From contig CM056583.1 of NCBI GenBank assembly GCA_029721435.1, forward strand, positions 87,497,620 to 87,561,619: a stretch of DNA of 64,000 nt, written 5' to 3'. This DNA is from Gymnothorax reevesii. Its lineage: Eukaryota > Chordata > Actinopteri > Anguilliformes > Muraenidae. Positions 47,486 through 58,882 of the stretch are shown here, one piece after another. Made by a program: the position numbers and the translations under genes. How positions within the stretch are numbered: position 1 is the first letter of the stretch; each line of letters opens with the position of its first letter. The notes beneath the pieces were generated by a model. That model made no database searches, was not told the DNA's origin, and worked only from the letters and a program-made list of their open reading frames with translations.

Positions 47486-49769
47486 GGTGCATACTTATGA
47501 TCAAAATCTCTTTTGCTCTTTTCTCCAAAGTTACTGACTCTAAGGTAATAAATACCTCACGTACCCTGAACAAAATTGTGAAAAACGTTACCAATGCATA
47601 TATTTCCATTTATGAAGGCATGTAACTGAGCCCACAGACTCACATGCACAGCAGCACAGTGTGGACCTCTAAAGCCATGTTCAAGGACATTTCTCTGGGT
47701 TCTTCTATTCACATGCGCAAACATTATGAACTATCAGTGTTGCACATCACAGGCTGTACACCACATCCCCAGGGCCTCGCCAAAATTAGCTTGTAGTCTT
47801 TAGAAACTGCGCCATGTAATGACAATAAATGATTTTTTGAGGCTCCAAACCCCAAAGGGGGACATTTAAGCGATAAATTCTCAAAATCACTGAACTCTGA
47901 CTGGTTGTTTCCTAAGAGAACAAATAACTGACACATAAGAGGTGGAAGACACCATTTCTCCCCTCTTCTCCAGCAGGACTTGACTTCACTCTCTAACTGG
48001 CACGGGCAGACTGTACCACCCTCATTATGACCCACATGGCTGATGGTGCGAGGCTGGTTCGCTCTATTTATGTTCAAACAACCAAATGCATTAATAATCC
48101 CTGTTTATGGATCCTCAAGGATCCAACATGCATTAATATGGTAAAACAGCAAAGACCCATGTCTTCAAAGCACAAGTGAACATCCAATCTCATGAGGCAT
48201 CCTAAAACACTCTTTTTAAAGGAAGATTCCCTGTATGCAGTACTATTACACCTCTGTTCCTGTTTGGTCAACAGCCGCACCATCATCTTGTTTAATTTGG
48301 CGTATTCAGTGCTTCAGGGTGACAGAAATAACTGATTGTGATGAACGCCCTACAGGAACAGAGAGATTTTGAAAGTTGGACTCGTGAGATAATGAAGAAC
48401 ATTATATTTTTACATTATATTCCATGTTATGGTCTCCCGGCTCCTCCACTGTTCCACATCAGGCAGAGCTGGAATTGCGCCGCAGTAGCTGATCGAATAC
48501 AGTACCAATACAGCACAGACGTCAGCTTCGCTCGAGCTCCGTTGGTGAAAGTGCAGTTAAAAGGAGTTTCCTGTAACAGGTAACTCCAAGTGAACCAAGA
48601 GCAGTGAAGAACCTGAGCGACCAAATAATGTTTGTTCTGCACGTACTGTTACTGCAAATGAGTCACCCGAGCCAAACTTCATTCATGGGAATGTTACGTA
48701 GAGTTAGATCAAAACTGGAGACTAAACAAACTTAAACTCAGGTTAATTTTAAAGCACATTCGTCTGCAAAACTTTTAAAGCAAAATTGCCCAAAATCATC
48801 TTTTAGTTGGTTTGCTATGCCTCTTCATTCTAACTTCATACTACACACATCTTTCTCACTCCATAATAAAAAAAATGAAATAAAACGTGAGACACCTTCA
48901 TTTTTCATCCTGGGCAAGAATCAATTAAGATCTAATTCTGTCTGCAAAACATTAGTGAGAGCGCTGACGGAATATCACAGCGACCCGCTGGCAATTCATC
49001 AGCGGTTGACCTTTGGTAACCTCACCTCTCAATGCTTAACTTCCTGGACCTGTTGCCGTTTGCTTGCTGAGCAACAGTTGATAAGACTCATTGGTAGAAT
49101 GACTGTCACATGAATTTTTGATAGCATTATTGTACTTTACACCACAAAGTTATGAGGCATTTTGTTGCGCACATTTATGTTCAATTTGTCTTCTGAAGAT
49201 GGTGAACTCATGAAACTGCACATATTTTTGAAAATTATCTCGAGAGTCTAATTTAGCAAAAAGGTACGGAGGCCGTGCTGTGTTGTGAGTACAGTCGCTG
49301 TTAAGGCCGTTGCTAGGCACAACAGTCAGGGCAGTGATGTTTAAAGGATGGCAGTTATCCAAGTATAAGCAAAAAATCCATAACTTTCCCTGACTTGCAT
49401 CTCCTGTTTCAGCATTTTTCCATGCTACAGAAAAAATGCTAAACTGAGTGATGGAAGTCAGCAAAAGTTTTGGAATTTCTCCATTTATTCAGATTATTGC
49501 CCTCCTTACAGTCTCATATCAATAACAAACTACATGAATGTAGCCAATAGCCAATTACTTTGTCATCATGATTTTTTATTCAATATAGACCAAGTACTGG
49601 TCTTGATTCTTTGGGAAATATATTAATTGTATATCAGGTGAACTCAAACTGAAGCAGCTCGAGAATAATGATGTAGTAAAAGCTGAGGTAACTGAAGGCC
49701 CTCTCCACATCGGACGGCACGCTGAGACAATACACAGGAAATGCATTCTCAAAAACATTATACTCTCCG
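47486..49769. other. Long non-coding stretch
   Basis: No gene, RNA or repeat that I can name. Frames such as 47724-48077 and 49150-49464 (minus) lack family content. Confidence 0.45.
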
Positions 49770-50286
49770 TGGGTCATGGTTTTGGAAGCTGGCGGTGGCT
49801 TTTGGAGCTTTCTTTGTTGCTCTCGTCCAGGACGACATCGGTTTGCCCACAGTCGGATTCTTGGGCCAGCTGGCATTAATTGGGGGAGGCGCCCGCATTC
49901 TGTTTAAGCCCAAGTTCCGCCTCACTGCTCTTGCTAGAGTGTCAGTGTTTGTTTGCTCTATAGCTGGTAAGGTCTCAAGTGAGACAGTTGTTGAGGTATT
50001 AGCTGCAAAAGAGGAAAGATGCTGGATAACAAGGGATTCTTTCTGTTTTTCCTCTTTCTGGGCACCGTCTGGTGCTAATTCTTTTTATCTTGGCTTCCGA
50101 GATTTTTTCCCTTTCTATTCTTTCTGTCGAACTCGCTTTAATTCCTTATTGTTTTACGTACTGGATCTAGGTCCTTTGGAAGTGAGAATTTCTCTCTCCG
50201 ATTCTGTCTGTGTTTCTCTTATTTTTCTGCTCCTCCTTTCGTTCTGGCCACAGCATTTGGCGTCTCAAAAACCCGACCATCACACA
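49770..50286 (+). mobile_element. LTR-like element, family B copy 2
   Basis: It aligns with the solo LTR at 12957-13547: start GGGTCATGGTTTTGGAAGCT, middle GGACGACATCGG and CTTGCTAGAGTG, end CATTTGGCGTCTCAAAAACC followed by CGACCATCACACA. The right end matches the CCATCATAACA end of copy 1. The left TG and a target duplication are not clear. A 211-codon open frame runs across it but reflects LTR sequence, not a protein. Confidence 0.65.
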
Positions 50287-50449
50287 ATGTCCATTTGGAT
50301 GCAAATAATGAAGACTGGAATACAAAGTGCCACAAATGAGCAATCAGTGAAAATTATACACTCAATAAAAACATAATAAATTAAATAGAGAGGTTTATGG
50401 CTTCAAAAGGAATTACTGGAGTTTAAACAAAGCCTGGGATTTGCCTTCT

Positions 50450-51060
50450 CATATCAGCCCATTTGTCACAAGCCAACAGTGGGCTTTGTGGCAGTGAGAG
50501 CAGATGCTGCACCTGGTGAGCATCATGCAGGAGTATCATGAGAGGCCTCTTTCAATCCATCCCCATCCAAAGCCATTTTTGCACCCCATCTACCCTCCCG
50601 ACCCCCATTCCGAGATCAGTCAAAGCACAGGTCGAGAGGGGGCTCACCGTCCCAAACGCCCGAAGTCGGCCTGGTGAGACCTGTGTCGAGAGTCGGGATT
50701 ACACATGGCATGAATAAAAGTAAACGGAGAGAGAGAGAAATGTGAGGAAGTAAATCACCGGAGGGGTCACACATCAATAAAGCATCGGGGTCCGGCTGAA
50801 CCCCGAGAGTAAATCACTTCCTTGTGCACCCCTCACTCACAAATCTCTAAAAAGTAATAGATGGTATCACGTTTCCGTTCTCATGGTGCTCATCAGCTGA
50901 GCATGTTCCTCCGTAGGCGAGTTCCCTCAGCTGCCTCGGGGATCGCTAAGAGCCGCTAGCAGCTGTCAGCATTTACTGTACACTGCCCGGGCATTCCTGT
51001 CGGGCGATTATGCAGCGTTGACTGAGGGCAGAGGAGGGAGTAAAAAGACAGAGAGATACA
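50450..51060. other. GC-richer unique block
   Basis: Richer in CpG than its surroundings (for example CCCGACCCCCATTCCGAGATC, AAACGCCCGAAGTCGGCC, CGGGGATCGCTAAGAGCCGC). No repeat signature or long frame. It may be a conserved non-coding element or small CpG island. Confidence 0.3.
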
Positions 51061-51084
51061 GAATGTTTTATGACATTCGTTAAA

Positions 51085-51290
51085 ATGAAGCTTAGCGAAA
51101 GTTCAGTCAGGAAGACTCTCTCTCTCTTGCGCACGTCAACTCTGTTTATTTTATTCTCGCATGTTTACTCATAAATCTCTGCAGTCAATGTCCGGGGCTG
51201 TCAGTTGAGCAGTCAGCTGGCGTACCTGCTGATCTCTTCTATCCAACCAGGGCACATCTCAGTCGCATTGCCAGCCAATCGTTCTGCGAA
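51085..51290 (-). mobile_element. LTR-like repeat, family A copy 2
   Basis: Shares AATGAAGCT, AGTTCAGTCAGGAAGACTC, TGTTTATTTTATTC and GATCT-TATCCAACCA, in that order, with 12135-12300. The minus strand carries AATAAA-type signals (about 51155-51145). The extent to the right is uncertain. Confidence 0.5.
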
Positions 51291-52706
51291 TAAAAATGTC
51301 ATTCTCTCTACTGAACAGAGAGACTGAACAGAGAAATCAGGAAACTGACACCAGAGAGGAATTGTATACTCTGATCAGCACAAAATCATTTTGCCCTCCA
51401 ACTGTCAACCAAGCTATCGCACTGAACGGTTGCGCAGCTGAAGTGATGACGTTTTACACTGCCCAATCACCCTCGGGAAGGGGTGAGCGCTGCTGTTCAT
51501 GATATGCGACCCCAACTGAATAAAATCCCCTTTGCTGTATATATTATTACCAGTATTCAGAGAAAGATTTACTTTTAAATCAAGTCTTACAGAGCACAGT
51601 CACACCAACGTTGGACTCCGTACTCCACTCATTTCCATACTGTCCAAACATTTTTTAGAAATGCGCTCTGAAAGATTTGAATGAATACTGGGCATTGTAG
51701 TACATGATAGGTATACATTGCCCTCTAGATTCCTTGCAAAAGAGTGAGCAGCTGTTCTTGTGGCCCATTTAAACAACAATAGTCTCAAAAACAGCACGCT
51801 ATGCTCCCCTTTCTACACTGCTGCCATACCAGATGCACCACTCATGAATCCAGGCTAAAGCAGGCAGAACAAAGCCAAATTGATAAAAGTACACCCCAGT
51901 GAACACATCCTGGAACACCTCGTGCAGAATACTTAGCAAGAACTGCAGGTCTTTATATACAACTGCGTGCTGGTAGAGGGCGTTTGACTGAATGCAAGTC
52001 CTCTGTTGAGACCCAGCTATTGAATGGAAATCTCAATCGTCCCCTTCCCCCTGATTCACAAATCTAACATTAACAGATAATGGGAAAACAGTGACTTGAT
52101 TACATAGGTATTGATGATGAGAAATATTGTTTTAAAAGTGTTTGTACGTAACGCTTGGGACCGTGTATGCAAAACATCGCAACAAGTACTGAACGAGCTT
52201 TGCTTGAGTTTTAACTCTGGGTTCTGGTCTCAGCAGTGATGCGACCAGCGATGTGATGTCAGGACCAGAGCCACTGCAGTAGCAAAGACAAAAGACGAAG
52301 TTCAGCTGTGGGTGTTGTGCATTAAGAACACTGAAACAACAGGAAAAACAGTGACTATGTTTACATGCGCACCATATTCCGAAGCTGTTTATGTGCGCTG
52401 AGCGATGGGAATATTCCCGTTTACATGTTAATTAGCACATCCACCACTTTGGCCCAATCTCAACATCAGATTTTCAGCAAATATAATGCTCGAAAGTTAT
52501 ACTCGTAAGTATATTGAATATACTCATATTCCGATTAAAACAAGAATAATGGTGTGCATGTGAACATGACCAGTGTCTAGCGTCTTGGAAGAAGTCTGTT
52601 CGCCCCAGAAGTTTTACTTCTTATGAAGTATACTGCTGGCTCAAAGCACAGGTGACAGACTCCATCTGTAGTACAAAAACAGGGTTCCTAAGTTATCTGC
52701 ATAAAC
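51291..52706. other. Non-coding, nothing recognised
   Basis: No coding frame or named repeat. The right part of family A may run into the first few hundred bases. Confidence 0.45.
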
Positions 52707-52801
52707 TTCCATCCATCCATCTGTTTTCTTCTGCTTATCCAGGCTCAGGTCGTGGGGGTAGCAGACTAAGCTAAGTGGCTCAGACATCCTCCTCCCCACA
52801 G

Positions 52802-53250
52802 CTAATCTCTCCAATTCTTCCTGGGGGACCCCAACACGTTCCCAAGCCAGCCAGGAGACATAATCCCTCCAGCGTGTCCTGGGTCTGCCTCAGGGCTCCT
52901 CCCAGTTGGACATGCCCAGAACACCTCTAAAGGGAGGCGTCCAGGAGGCATCCGGACTAGATGCCTGAACCACCTCAACTGACTCCTCTCAACGTGGAGG
53001 AAAAGTGGTGCTACTTTGAGCCTCTCCCGCATGTCTGAGTTCCTCACCCTATCTCTGAGGGTCGGCCCAGCCACCCAGCGAAGGAAAGTTGCTTATATTT
53101 GTGATTTTGTCCTTTTGGTGACTAACCAAAGATCAGGACCATAGGTGAGGGTTGGAACGTAGATTGACCAGTGAAACGAGAGCCTTGGTTTGAAGCACAG
53201 CTCCTTCTTCAACAAGACAGACCAGTACAACACCCGTATCACTGCAAATG
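52802..53250 (-). pseudogene. Rex3-like reverse transcriptase, C-terminal part
   Basis: Read downward from 53250: VLYWSVLLKKELC, SIYVPTLTYGPDLWLVTKRT, then after a frameshift near 53090 RDRVRNSDMRERL, LHVERSQLRWFRHLVRMPPG and RLPLEVFWACPTGR. Another frameshift follows (near 52905), after which RTRWRDYVSWLAWERVG can be read in a different frame. These blocks are the usual C-terminal signature of the RTE-clade Rex3 protein of fish, which makes cDNA at the chromosomal target. At least two frameshifts and the SINE insertion make it inactive. Confidence 0.85.
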
Positions 53251-53255
53251 GCAGT

Positions 53256-53620
53256 GCCAGCACCCATACCACAATTCGATCTGCTCCAGCTGTGTGGTTG
53301 AAGCTAAGCAGATGTGGGCTTGGTTTGTACTTGGATGGGAGACCTGCTGGGAAAACCAAGTTGCTGCTAGAAGAGGTGTTGGTGGCCAGTAGGTTGCGAT
53401 CTTCCCCGTGTAGTGATGGGGACACAGTACTGGATGAGACGTTAAACCGAGGTCCTGACTCACTCTGGTCATTAAAGATACTATGACACTCTTCGATAAG
53501 AGTAGGGGGCTCCCCGGTGTCATGGCTAAATTTGTGCTCAACCCCCAGGGCTCCCTTGAAAAAGACATTTCAATCTCAACAGGAGATTAAATAAGGGTTA
53601 ATAAATAAATAAAAATACTT
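53256..53620 (+). mobile_element. 5S rRNA-derived SINE nested in the Rex3-like LINE
   Basis: The head GCCAGCACCCATACC, then GAAGCTAAGCAGATGTGGGC, then GTACTTGGATGGGAGACCTG, is a clear 5S rRNA derivative keeping the internal box A/IE and box C promoter regions used by TFIIIA and pol III. The body (GATGAGACGTTAAACCGAGG, CTGACTCACTCTGGTCATTA, AGAGTAGGGG) is that of a common fish 5S SINE, and the tail is an AATAA-type run. Flanks fit a clean insertion, but a target duplication is not evident. Confidence 0.85.
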
Positions 53621-53742
53621 CACTGATCCATCTGTCAATCTCCTGCACTGTCAATCTGACCCTCACTCCTGAACAAGACCCCAAGATACCTAAACTCCTC
53701 CACTTGGGGAAACTACTCATCCCCCACTTAGAGGGGAACTTA

Positions 53743-54841
53743 GAGAATAAAATGTGGAACCCCCCCCCACATCACATAACAAAGCATTCCGAAATAACCA
53801 CTCTTCAAGGAGTTGAGGTCTGACATATCGAATCACTGGAAGTGGATACAATAAAGGGATTAAACAGAGAAGTGAAGCTCGTAGATCTGGCAGATGTAAA
53901 AATATGCCTTGTGACCAGGCTCCAGAGGTGAAGGTAGTGAGAACCTGTAATGACAAGTTTCATCCTTCGTAGCTGAGCTCAGCAGGGGACATACATCACA
54001 GCCATAAATGACACTCCAGCCCTCATACAGCACCTTAAGGACACTCACTGGAAATTATAGACAGACAGTGTGTTTCACAGGTTTAGTCGGTGTTTGCAGG
54101 CTGTGGATGCAGTTTTCCCTTTGGCGGAGGTTAGCAAATGGATACCAGCGTCACAGCAAAGAGAGAGCGTTCACAGGGCATTCGCTTCACACAGCAGCTG
54201 TGCTGGGATCAGCAGTTGGGAGAACGTAATGACTACAGGGACTGCGCTTCGCCCAAATCTCAAGCATGTCATTGTGATGCAATGCAATAAAAGATGGCAC
54301 AAAATACCCCATCTCAGAAGCATCTGTGTTAGCAGCGTAGTGTGATGCTGCACTGTCCCAGATGTTTGCTGAAACAAGTGTGACAACTGGAATGTTAGTA
54401 CACAGTAGCGCAGGTCAGTGTGGCCCAGCTGGGTTAACATTACAGATGGCAGGCGTTACCTCAGTGTTGTGCTGTGCTTGTATTCCATACGCCTACATTT
54501 CAACAACCAGCCCTGAACTGTCAATTCCTCTTTTTATCTGCATCTTTTGTGCAGTGATTACAATTCAAAAGACCTGCAGACTTCTCGCTGAGGACAGATG
54601 TAAAGCAACACAACAAATGGGTTGTGGAAAAGTGCACTCGAAGCATCGCAACCTGTTGATCATTATTAATTTGGCTGTTCAGTTACTAACCAAGGAAGGT
54701 CAGCAATGGCTCTTCGTTGATTTTTAAAATTATTTAAACTTTTTAAATAATTATATTTCAGTTTCATATAGTTTCATATAGGCATTTCATATAGTACTAC
54801 TCACTATATGCCAGATCAGCCCAATGCATAGTTGATATATA
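53743..54841. other. Non-coding, nothing recognised
   Basis: A C-run lies near 53761-53769. Short frames on both strands (53717-54727) have no family content. Confidence 0.45.
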
Positions 54842-54914
54842 CCGCTCAAAAAAATAGAGGGAACACTTGGAGTTATATTGTGTTGTTTAAGTGTTCCCTT
54901 TATTTTTTGAGCAG
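54842..54914. mobile_element. Palindromic minimal Tc1-type MITE
   Basis: Two ~27-bp arms (CCGCTCAAAAAAATAGAGGG and, read back from the right, CTGCTCAAAAAATAAAGGGA, both continuing ACACTT) face each other around a ~20-bp loop and are flanked by TA on both sides (54840-54841, 54915-54916). The arms match the inverted ends of a common fish Tc1/mariner family, with all internal sequence lost. Confidence 0.85.
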
Positions 54915-55359
54915 TATATTTGTTAAATGGATAAACATTTCTTAGCCATGTATTATTTGTAACTGTGGTGATTATGGATTCAATAACCTCCTGTTAATTC
55001 TTGAAGGAAGCTGCATTCTACCAAGAAGAAACTTTCCATCACTCATAACAATTCTGTCATCAGATTCTCTGTAAATCAAGCAGGTGCTTCACAATTCAAT
55101 CCCTGTGTGACGAAATGTACTTCATTAGTTTTTCATTTTCACAGGAGCAACTGTGATGAATTATTCCAGCGTCCTTCAGTGACCTGAGCCAATCCATTTT
55201 AAAGGGTTGCAGATGAGATGCATCTGAAACAATTTATCATTTGATAGTCATTCTCAATGTTTCCATAAATACATGTCCCATTTATTACCCATCCTAAAAT
55301 TAGAAAGAGTAAAATATGAGAAAGAAGAGTTTACAAACACTCCTTTTTCATACAGCTTA
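54915..55359. other. Non-coding, nothing recognised
   Basis: AT-rich sequence between the hairpin and the SINE. Confidence 0.5.
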
Positions 55360-55559
55360 ATGTGACAGATGATGGGTCCTGGCTCTTTGGCAATGTGGTC
55401 AGCGCGTGTGACTCTTACCCAGGAGTCTGGGGTTCGATCCCCCGCCCCGGCCCTCGTTCGGCCGCCCACATTCTGGCGTAATCGGCAGGATTCAAAAGCA
55501 TGGAGTGTGAGGACACGCTCCCAAAAGAGGGGGAGAGATGTGACAGATGATGGGTCCTG
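55360..55559 (+). mobile_element. tRNA-derived SINE with perfect 22-bp TSD, family E copy 2
   Basis: The SINE body is 55382-55537 (156 bp). The 22 bases at 55360-55381 are repeated exactly at 55538-55559, a target-site duplication of LINE-machinery size. The head GCTCTTTGGCAATGTGGTCA, GCGCGTGTGACTC and GGGGTTCGATCCCCCGC carries box-A-like and perfect box-B-like pol III elements. The 3' body ends GAGGGGGAGAG without a long A tail. The intact duplication indicates a young insertion. A second head copy lies at 47385-47485. Confidence 0.85.
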
Positions 55560-56634
55560 TCACTAGAGATGCCTCCCAATCACAACTGCATACTACACTC
55601 AAAAATTTCGAGATTTATGGAATAATTTGTGAGTAGTCACATGCGCGTAGTCACACAGGATAATAGATCAGTGTCTGACAAACTTTAGAAAATGCGGCTG
55701 CGATATTTCAAAGTGCGAAAGTCTGGCACCTCAAGTTATGAGGTTGATAAATTTTCATGATATGAGGCAGTGGACAGCATAATCGGCCAAAAACGCAAGG
55801 GCAAAAGAATTCGTATGCAACATCCACCCATATCGAATGTAATGTATTTTCAGCTAACCTTGATGTTTTGGTACCCAGAGAAAGATTCGGATGTGTAAAA
55901 ACATCAAGTATTCAGTCAAGATAATGTCGAGTTGAATTGTTTGTGCTGCAATACGTGGTAATGCATGTTACAGATGACACACCGGGTTGCTAGGGCACGT
56001 GCAGCATATGCTTTCATGATATTCATATTCAATGATAATATTCTAAACCCCCTTCTTAATAACAAAACCCCCGAACTATATTGGCGCCTCCTTTTAAACT
56101 CGTTCCCCATTTAAAACCTCCTAGGTGCATACTGCAACGCACTCTATTGGAATTTTAACGTGTATGCAAGTGTACTTGGGTACATTACGGTATTACTAGT
56201 GTGACCAGTGGGGGGAGAGGGAGGGGGGACAATCGTACTGTGGCACGGTATGGAACAATCGTACCTCGTGTGAAAGCGCCCTAGATTGCTACGAGCAGCC
56301 GGCTGTCCGCACACGGCTCGTCACCTGCCCTTATATGGTGTTCAGTGGGTGTCATATATGCTAATTTAACAACCAGCCACACGCTTCCAATTTACAATCA
56401 AGTGGGATTCAACATTCAGCACACAGGAGTAAGAGCAGATTTGGATGGTGAGAGCATTTGGTGCATCCAGAGTTTATTTCTCTTATTTTTTACTCTTTGC
56501 AAAAAATAAAAGAAAATATTAGAGAAATTTAAGAGAATGTTGTCCAATGTTTGTCAAAGGTGTTTGTACAGAAATTTGACCTGGAAAAATCATGAATTTT
56601 TTTATTTTGTTTGGCATCAACAATCCCACCTGAA
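55560..56634. other. Non-coding, nothing recognised
   Basis: A G-rich patch at 56208-56229 and words such as GTACTGTGGCACGGTATGG and GTGAAAGCGCCCTAG near 56240-56283 suggest a decayed DNA repeat end, but no boundaries are visible. Confidence 0.4.
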
Positions 56635-57090
56635 CCTGGAATGCCCAATTTGAGAACTAAGCACAAAGATTGCTCGTATGCGACCCCCTATTGCCAGCTC
56701 AGAAGAGAGAGACAGCTCACTGCTCTCCTCTGAAGCACGCGCGTGTCAGCCCCTGCATCTTTACTCTCATTGGTCAAAACTTTTGCCAGTTCTGAACGAG
56801 AGCAGAGGATACCCCAATGTGAGCAAGGTCAGAATCTCACTGACGAGAGCCCGGCTGGCCAACAGGAGGCGCTTGAGCAACAAACAAAGCAATCATTTTT
56901 AATGTCCCTTCCCGGCAGTTCCTTCCCAATTTACATCCCTGCAGCACTTTAGCCAATCATGCGCTGCTCTGAAAAAGCTGCTGACTATTGCCAGTTGGGA
57001 CGACCAGGGATCGAACCCACGCCGTGGTAGTCGCTACCGCTCCGCAAATGCGGCGCCTTAACCAAGTGAGCTCACCCAGCAACTGGAGTA
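56635..57090 (-). mobile_element. tRNA-Leu-like SINE
   Basis: On the minus strand the head reads GCTGGGTGAGCTCACTTGGT, TAAGGCGCCGCATTTGCGG, a variable-arm-like AGCGGTAGCGACTACCACGG, then CGTGGGTTCGATCCCTGG, keeping box A and a perfect box B, with class-II (Leu-type) architecture. A body follows with CATGATTGGCTAAAGTGCTG, CCGGGAAGGGACATT, GCGCCTCCTGTTGGCC and CAGTGAGATTCTGACCTTGC, to about 56635. The anticodon stem is only partly kept, so I call it a SINE and not a tRNA gene. The 3' boundary is approximate. Confidence 0.55.
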
Positions 57091-58882
57091 ATCAAGATTT
57101 TAATGGATAATTGTGTTTTTCATCCTGAACAGGGATGGTACCACTTTTGAAAAGTGCAAAACCTCGTATTAGCATTGAAAATCCCACGCGGCCAGTTATA
57201 AAGCTATCAAAGTTCAAAAATGGTTTTAAAAATACAACGGAATCAAAATCGCTAAAATTTGGACTACCCCAATACATTTCAAATAGCCGTAGCTCTTATA
57301 ATTTTGTTAATTTTAGGCAATGTAAATTTTGCTTACTATTTAAAACTTTGATGCCTGTTATGCACAAAAATCAAATGTTTCTGAGGAGAGGTGGGAACGT
57401 CTGAGAATTGTAATGACCATTGCAAGTGATTAGGCAGACTTTTTGCTGCATAGGATGCAGTGGATTTGCTCTAGAGCAGCAAAGAGGCCAATTACAGGAT
57501 TCCCCACTGGAGCTGCCAATTACAGTCTATACCAGTAACGCAGGGATTCAACACCAGTCTGGCACACTGTCAGACTGAAACCCAGTGTTTCAGCTGAATG
57601 AACAACCCAGTGGCTTTATAAACTAGCATGTGACCCAATCAGGTTGAGCGGGTCTAGTTCTCAAGACCTCTGCTGTTAAATCGTCGGTTTTGAGCGCCGC
57701 CGTAAAAATGTCGATGGACAATAGGAATTTTCAGTAGCAAGGTATGATTTCTGAGTAATATGATTTTTTCCCCCCCCAACGCACAAGGCCAGAGCCCTCG
57801 GCCCTAGGATTGTACATTCTGATGGAAAAACTTTGCACGGGATTTCAGAGCCACAGGCCATTAAAAACCAGTGCAGCCGAGCCAATATTATATCCACTAA
57901 TGGGCAAATACAGAGAGATCAAATGAGAGAAGCCAGCCAGCTGACTATGCTCTATTATTTGTTAATAGCATGCTGGAGAATGGAGAAAGTACAGGTTTGA
58001 AAAATGCAGTCATGCAAAGCATGAAATCTTTTTGCATCTTTCAGATCATCGTTCTGAACGGCTCTCAAAGCATATTTAGCAAGATAAGAAGGGCTGCCAA
58101 TGGGCCCGTTCTAAAGAATCTGCAGCATATGTAGAGACAGAAAACTGATTCCTGTTCACAAATACTGTCAGTGTATACAGAATAAATATAAAATATACTT
58201 TGTATGGAAACACATTCGGTTTCATTCAGTTTTTATTTCATCCGCCACTTCCAGAAGACAAAGGATGGCGTTTTCAAAAGAACTAGGTGCAACTTTCTGC
58301 AAGAGCAGCCAGGTATGCAGATGTAAAGCATTTGATTTAGTGGGTTTTCTTTTGTTTTTTGAGGTGTCTGAAAGCTTTACTACTCAATAGAATGAAACCG
58401 ACTGTGATTGTGAAGAATTTCCATCTATTCATTTTAACATTGCACATCTCAGTTTTGTTTTTGTTCATTGTTGTACAAATGCCTTTGTGAACGTGTGACT
58501 CAAAGCTTTTCTGTTTTTTTTTTGCGAATATTCCACAAGGGCAAACAGAACGCCTTACATCATTCCTACAAAGAGCATGTTTGGTTGTCCGATTAGTGCT
58601 CCAGTGTACCATTCAATTAGGTCTTCGTGGTTATTGATGTTTTAATCAAGAGAACAAAAATATAATTACACCATTGTGTATTCTTGTTTTAAGTCTCCAT
58701 ATTGGTAGAAATCTGGCAGTTAGCCCTCATAGCTTAGAAGTGTATGATCAGTTATGTGTATGCATGTGCGTGTTTGTGCATATATGTGTTGTGTGCATTG
58801 CCCATACACATGTATGGGAAGAGGGAGTGTTGCAGTGATAATATGTCCTGATGGCACGAAACTTTATGAGTCAGTCTGCATT
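57091..58882. other. Long non-coding stretch
   Basis: No gene or named repeat. A C-run at 57770-57777, a T-run at 58515-58523, and a TGTG-rich patch at 58753-58798. Confidence 0.45.

Larger units (their letters stand above)
52707..53742 (-). mobile_element. Rex3/RTE-like LINE, 5'-truncated and split by a SINE
   Basis: The minus-strand 3' end lies at 52707-52720 with a GATG-type tail, a Rex3/RTE hallmark. It is preceded by GCCTGGATAAGCAGAAGAAA. Reverse-transcriptase C-terminal sequence follows to about 53250. The LINE resumes at 53621-53742 with GATCCATCTGTCAATCTCC and GAACAAGACCCCAAGATACC, exactly where the next part of the family sequence belongs. The 365 bp in between are a separate SINE insertion. 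The upstream LINE is missing. Confidence 0.85.

Noticed and set aside
49741..50376. 211-codon open frame on the + strand
   Set aside because: It runs across an LTR-like repeat related to 12957-13547, where no corresponding frame is conserved. It is hydrophobic by composition only.
53256..53375. 5S rRNA gene
   Set aside because: Many substitutions from the canonical 5S sequence, followed by a SINE body and tail, and embedded in a LINE.
57000..57085. Functional tRNA-Leu gene (minus strand)
   Set aside because: Although box B is perfect, the anticodon stem and acceptor pairing are imperfect and a SINE-like body follows, so I treat it as a SINE head.
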